Positions 60,849 to 64,000 of a stretch of 64,000 bases of DNA are shown here, one piece after another (the stretch's first letter is position 1; the number at the start of each line of letters is the position of its first letter). This stretch comes from Pelagadaptatus aseana (GTDB taxonomy: Bacteria > Pseudomonadota > Gammaproteobacteria > Pseudomonadales > Cellvibrionaceae), in the NCBI GenBank assembly GCA_040365065.1, contig BAABNI010000009.1, positions 1 to 64,000 of the forward strand, given 5' to 3'. A program made the translations under genes and the position numbers. The notes under the pieces are model-generated. The model saw only the letters and a program-made list of their open reading frames with translations, did no database searches and was not told where the DNA came from.

Positions 60849-62798
60849 ATGTTTAACGAAATTCCTCTCAGCCGCCCAACCACGCCACTGCTCGATCGGG
60901 TGGATACTCCGGCGGATTTGCGCCAGCTGTCCGAAAGCCAGCTGCCCCAACTTGCGCGTGAACTGCGGGAATTTCTGCTTTACAGCGTTGGTCAGACCGG
61001 CGGCCACTTCGGCGCAGGTCTGGGTGTGGTTGAGCTGACCATCGCCCTGCACTACTGCTACCACACCCCGGAAGACCGACTGGTATGGGACGTAGGCCAT
61101 CAGACCTATCCCCACAAAATTCTTACCGGGCGCCGCGAACAGATGCTTGGCATTCGTCAGGAAGGCGGCCTCTCGGGCTTCCCCAAGCGCAGCGAAAGCG
61201 AGTTTGATACCTTTGGCGTCGGCCATTCCAGCACCTCCATCAGTGCCGCATTGGGCATGGCGCTGGCGACCGCCAATGCCAACAAACAGTCGGGCCAACA
61301 GGGCCATGGTGCGCGCAAATCGGTTGCCATCATCGGCGATGGCGCCATGACAGCGGGCATGGCGTTTGAAGCCCTGACCCACGCCGCGCACACTCGCAGC
61401 GACCTGCTGGTGGTACTGAACGACAACAACATGTCGATTTCCCACAATGTGGGCGGCCTGTCGGATTACTTCTCCAAAATCTGGGTTAGCCAGTTCTACA
61501 CCAACCTGCGCGACGGCGGTAAAAAGGTGCTGGCCAAGCTGCCCAGTTCTCTCGAAGAGCTGGCCCGTAAAACCGAAGAACACATGAAGGGCATGGTGTC
61601 GCCTGCGACCCTGTTCGAAGAACTGGGTTTTTACTACGTGGGCCCCATCGACGGTCACGATCTGGAACGCCTGACCCACGACCTCAACAATTTGCGCGCC
61701 ATGCCCGGTCCCAAATTGCTGCACATCATCACCAAAAAAGGCAAAGGTTTTGCGCCAGCGGAGAGCGATCCGGTGGGCTACCACGCCCTCAATAAAATCG
61801 AGCCTCGTCAACCCCCTCAGGAGCAGACCACCTCACCCAAACCCGCCCCACGCAAGCAACCCAAATATCAGGATGTATTTGGCGACTGGCTGTGCGACAT
61901 GGCCCAACAGGACGAAAAGCTCATCGGTATCACACCCGCCATGTGTGAGGGCTCCGGCATGGTTCGCTTTGCCCAGAGCTTTCCCGAGCGCTTTCACGAT
62001 GTCGCCATTGCTGAACAGCACGCGGTAACTCTGGGTGCCGGCATTGCCTGTGAAGGGCAAAAACCGGTGGTCGCCATCTACTCCACATTCCTGCAGCGCG
62101 GTTACGACCAGTTGGTTCACGACGTCGCCATCCAAAACCTAGACGTCACTTTCGCCATCGACCGCGCCGGTCTCGTGGGCGAAGACGGCCCCACCCACGC
62201 GGGCAACTACGACCTCAGTTTTATGCGCTGCATCCCCAATATGATGATCTGCGCCCCCAGCGATGAAGACGAATGCCGCAAACTACTGACTACGGCCTAC
62301 CAGCACTGTGGTCCCAGCGCGGTGCGCTACCCGCGCGGCACCGGCACCGGCACCGCCATCGAACCATCGCTGCAACCCCTGCCCATCGGCAAGGGCGTGG
62401 TTCGCCGCACCGGCAAGCGGGTTGCCATCCTCAACTTTGGCACCCTGCTGCCAGCCGCACTGGAAGCTGCCGAAGCCCTGAACGCCAGCGTCTGTGACAT
62501 GCGCTTTGTCAAACCACTGGATACCGATCTGGTTCTGGATATGTACAACACCCACGATCTGCTGGTCACTCTGGAAGAGAACGCCGTAATGGGTGGTGCC
62601 GGCAGCAGCGTTGGCGAGTGGCTGGGACAACAGGGCATGCGCACCGAACTGCTGCCTCTGGGCCTGCCCGATCAACTGATTGAGCACGGCAAACACGAAA
62701 GCCTGCTGGCTCAGGTCGGCCTGGATGCCAAAGGCATTGAATCCCGCATTCAGCAGCGCCTGCAACTGATGGCCGAGCGCCGCCCAGCCGCATCCTGA
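60849..62798 (+). CDS. dxs: 1-deoxy-D-xylulose-5-phosphate synthase
   Basis: Encodes 649 residues. The thiamine-diphosphate-binding motif is in AIIGDGAMTAGMAFEALTHAA and NDNNMSIS; the pyrimidine domain has AEQHAVTLGAGIACEG and RAGLVGEDGPTHAG. It condenses pyruvate with glyceraldehyde-3-phosphate at the entry of the MEP isoprenoid pathway. Start is ATG at 60849 (MFNEIPLSRP). Complete. Confidence 0.97.
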   Translation: MFNEIPLSRPTTPLLDRVDTPADLRQLSESQLPQLARELREFLLYSVGQTGGHFGAGLGVVELTIALHYCYHTPEDRLVWDVGHQTYPHKILTGRREQMLGIRQEGGLSGFPKRSESEFDTFGVGHSSTSISAALGMALATANANKQSGQQGHGARKSVAIIGDGAMTAGMAFEALTHAAHTRSDLLVVLNDNNMSISHNVGGLSDYFSKIWVSQFYTNLRDGGKKVLAKLPSSLEELARKTEEHMKGMVSPATLFEELGFYYVGPIDGHDLERLTHDLNNLRAMPGPKLLHIITKKGKGFAPAESDPVGYHALNKIEPRQPPQEQTTSPKPAPRKQPKYQDVFGDWLCDMAQQDEKLIGITPAMCEGSGMVRFAQSFPERFHDVAIAEQHAVTLGAGIACEGQKPVVAIYSTFLQRGYDQLVHDVAIQNLDVTFAIDRAGLVGEDGPTHAGNYDLSFMRCIPNMMICAPSDEDECRKLLTTAYQHCGPSAVRYPRGTGTGTAIEPSLQPLPIGKGVVRRTGKRVAILNFGTLLPAALEAAEALNASVCDMRFVKPLDTDLVLDMYNTHDLLVTLEENAVMGGAGSSVGEWLGQQGMRTELLPLGLPDQLIEHGKHESLLAQVGLDAKGIESRIQQRLQLMAERRPAAS

Positions 62799-62833
62799 CC
62801 GCCCACCACTGCAACCCACCATTGAGATCCCCT

Positions 62834-63715
62834 ATGCCCTGGCTGCAACTCTATATTTACACCAACCGCACCGAGGCAGAAGCGCTCGAGGACATTTTGC
62901 TCGCCGCTGGCGCAGCCTCCATCACCCTGCAGGACAACGCCGACCAACCCATCCTCGAACCCGCACTCGGGGAAACTCCGCTCTGGGATAACACCCGGGT
63001 AACCGGCCTGTTTGATGCAGACATTGATACCGCTCTGTGCAGCGCAGCCATCGCCAATGGCTATGGCAAACCACTGCCCCCCCACAAATGGGAACAACTG
63101 GAAGACAAAGACTGGGAGCGCGAGTGGATGCAGAACTACCAGCCCATCCACTTCGGTGGCGACCTGTGGATCTGCCCCAGCTGGCTGGAACCGCCACAAC
63201 CGGAGGCCGTCAACCTGTTGCTGGATCCGGGACTGGCCTTCGGCACCGGCACGCACCCCACCACATTTATGTGCCTGCAATGGCTGTCCGAGCAGGACCT
63301 CAATAACCAGACCCTAATGGACTACGGCTGCGGCTCTGGCATTCTGGGCATTGCCGCGCTGCTACTGGGCGCCGATCAACTGGCCGGGGTAGACATCGAC
63401 CCACAGGCCTTACTGGCCACTGCCGACAACGCCCAGCGCAACCACATTGCGGCGGAGCGCTTTCCGGTTTACCTGCCACCCAAGTGCCCCGAGCAACAGT
63501 TTGATACGGTACTGGCCAACATTCTGGCCGGACCACTGGCCGAACTGGCGCCAACCCTGACCAGCCTGACGCGCCCCGGCGGCCGGCTGTGCCTGTCCGG
63601 CATTCTGGCGACGCAGGCAGAAACCGTCATGAGCGCCTACCGCGACCACTTCCAATTCGACCCCATTCGACAGCAGGATGAATGGGTATGCCTCAGCGCC
63701 ACCCGAATTCACTAG
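62834..63715 (+). CDS. prmA: Ribosomal protein L11 methyltransferase
   Basis: Encodes 293 residues, the E. coli length. The N-terminal MPWLQLYIYTNRTEAEALED is the L11-recognition domain; the SAM-binding DYGCGSGILGIAA, GTGTHPTTFMCL and VLANILAGPL motifs form the catalytic domain. It trimethylates L11. I chose ATG at 62834; a TTG four codons earlier gives a non-conserved extension. It follows dxs by 35 bases and precedes the zinc-ribbon gene. Confidence 0.96.
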   Translation: MPWLQLYIYTNRTEAEALEDILLAAGAASITLQDNADQPILEPALGETPLWDNTRVTGLFDADIDTALCSAAIANGYGKPLPPHKWEQLEDKDWEREWMQNYQPIHFGGDLWICPSWLEPPQPEAVNLLLDPGLAFGTGTHPTTFMCLQWLSEQDLNNQTLMDYGCGSGILGIAALLLGADQLAGVDIDPQALLATADNAQRNHIAAERFPVYLPPKCPEQQFDTVLANILAGPLAELAPTLTSLTRPGGRLCLSGILATQAETVMSAYRDHFQFDPIRQQDEWVCLSATRIH

Positions 63716-63798
63716 GCGGCACACTACGGATTTACCCCAGCACACAGAGCGTCTAAACTCTGGCACTCAAAGCAAGCCTTCAGGGAATAACACCATTC

Positions 63799-64000
63799 AT
63801 GGCAGATCAGGTAACCTGTTGCCCACACTGCAACACCGCCTTCCACGTAACCGATGCACAATTGGCCACAGCCAAAGGCGCGGTGCGCTGCGGCTCCTGC
63901 CTGCAGGTCTTCAAGGCTCTGGACCACCTCACCGTCAGTGACACCCCTGCTGACACATCAATCGCCGAGCCATCCACGACCACCCATTCCACAGCCAACC
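63799..64000 (+). CDS. Zinc-ribbon (MJ0042/DUF3426-type) protein, partial at right edge
   Basis: The ATG at 63799 opens a frame running off the window. The 67 visible residues carry a zinc ribbon with CPHC and CGSC pairs around AFHVTDAQLATAKGAVR, then a Thr/Ser/Pro-rich linker. In related genomes this protein continues with a transmembrane helix and DUF3426, and is encoded between prmA and dusB-fis; that continuation is not visible here. Confidence 0.88.
   Translation, partial: MADQVTCCPHCNTAFHVTDAQLATAKGAVRCGSCLQVFKALDHLTVSDTPADTSIAEPSTTTHSTAN

Noticed and set aside
1..64000. tRNA, rRNA or CRISPR loci
   Set aside because: No intergenic stretch shows a cloverleaf, rRNA-like sequence or spaced identical repeats.

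Overview
The window looks like a chromosomal segment of a motile, Gram-negative marine-type gammaproteobacterium, probably of the Cellvibrionales/Pseudomonadales group. This is inferred from gene content and order: mreBCD-maf-rng-yhdP-nitrilase, divergent gatCAB, the proA-nadD-rsfS-rlmH-mrdA-rodA-mltB-rlpA-dacA-ybeD-lipB-lipA cluster, a sodium-type PomAB stator pair, xseB-ispA-dxs, and prmA followed by a zinc-ribbon protein. Most of the window is dense and moderately GC-rich core genome. I found no rRNA, tRNA, CRISPR array, transposase or prophage.

Layout. 1-2040 is visibly AT-rich and accessory: the tail of a gene entering from the left, three small unrecognised membrane proteins, and a BrnT/BrnA toxin-antitoxin pair with a two-copy direct repeat in front of it. 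2080-2288 holds two copies of an imperfect terminal-inverted repeat, one split by a hairpin insert. 2300-11783 (minus) is the mreB-mreC-mreD-maf-rng-yhdP-nitrilase block (cell shape, nucleotide quality control, RNA processing, envelope lipid transport). 12115-15401 (plus) is gatCAB, then a PA4642-like protein, CysZ and a MaoC-like protein. 17059-22276 (mostly minus) carries a nitrobindin-like barrel protein, a dual-receiver diguanylate cyclase, a RhlB-type helicase, DoxX, Pmp3 and carbonic anhydrase. 22361-28302 holds a fructosamine-kinase-like protein, a GDPD phosphodiesterase, a DUF255 protein, a GNAT protein and malate:quinone oxidoreductase. 28351-39462 (minus) is the peptidoglycan elongation/lipoate/ribosome-maturation cluster ending at proA.

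39497-45467 is the most individual region. It has an RND/MMPL-type exporter with a six-copy Asp-Pro-Phe repeat, a membrane-anchored Ser/Thr kinase fused to a second kinase-like domain lacking the catalytic Asp, a divergent protein with two FHA domains and a C-terminal membrane anchor, and a secreted SYLF-domain protein. The kinase and FHA protein plausibly form a phospho-signalling pair. 45485-51100 holds a disordered protein, gamma-glutamyltransferase and a marR-emrA-emrB efflux operon. 51245-55974 holds argS, a cupin, a cyclic-nucleotide-binding protein and an M3 peptidase. 56171-59328 is a small motility group (short atypical flagellin, PilZ protein, PomB, PomA). 59590-64000 (plus) is xseB-ispA-dxs-prmA and the start of a zinc-ribbon protein.

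Functionally the window links cell-wall elongation (MreBCD, RodA, PBP2, DacA, MltB, RlpA), envelope lipid homeostasis (YhdP), c-di-GMP signalling (cyclase and PilZ protein) and flagellar motor force. Two translation-start oddities stand out. mreC seems to lack a normal start codon for its conserved N-terminus, and the rhlB-type gene starts at TTG behind a perfect 10-bp hairpin.
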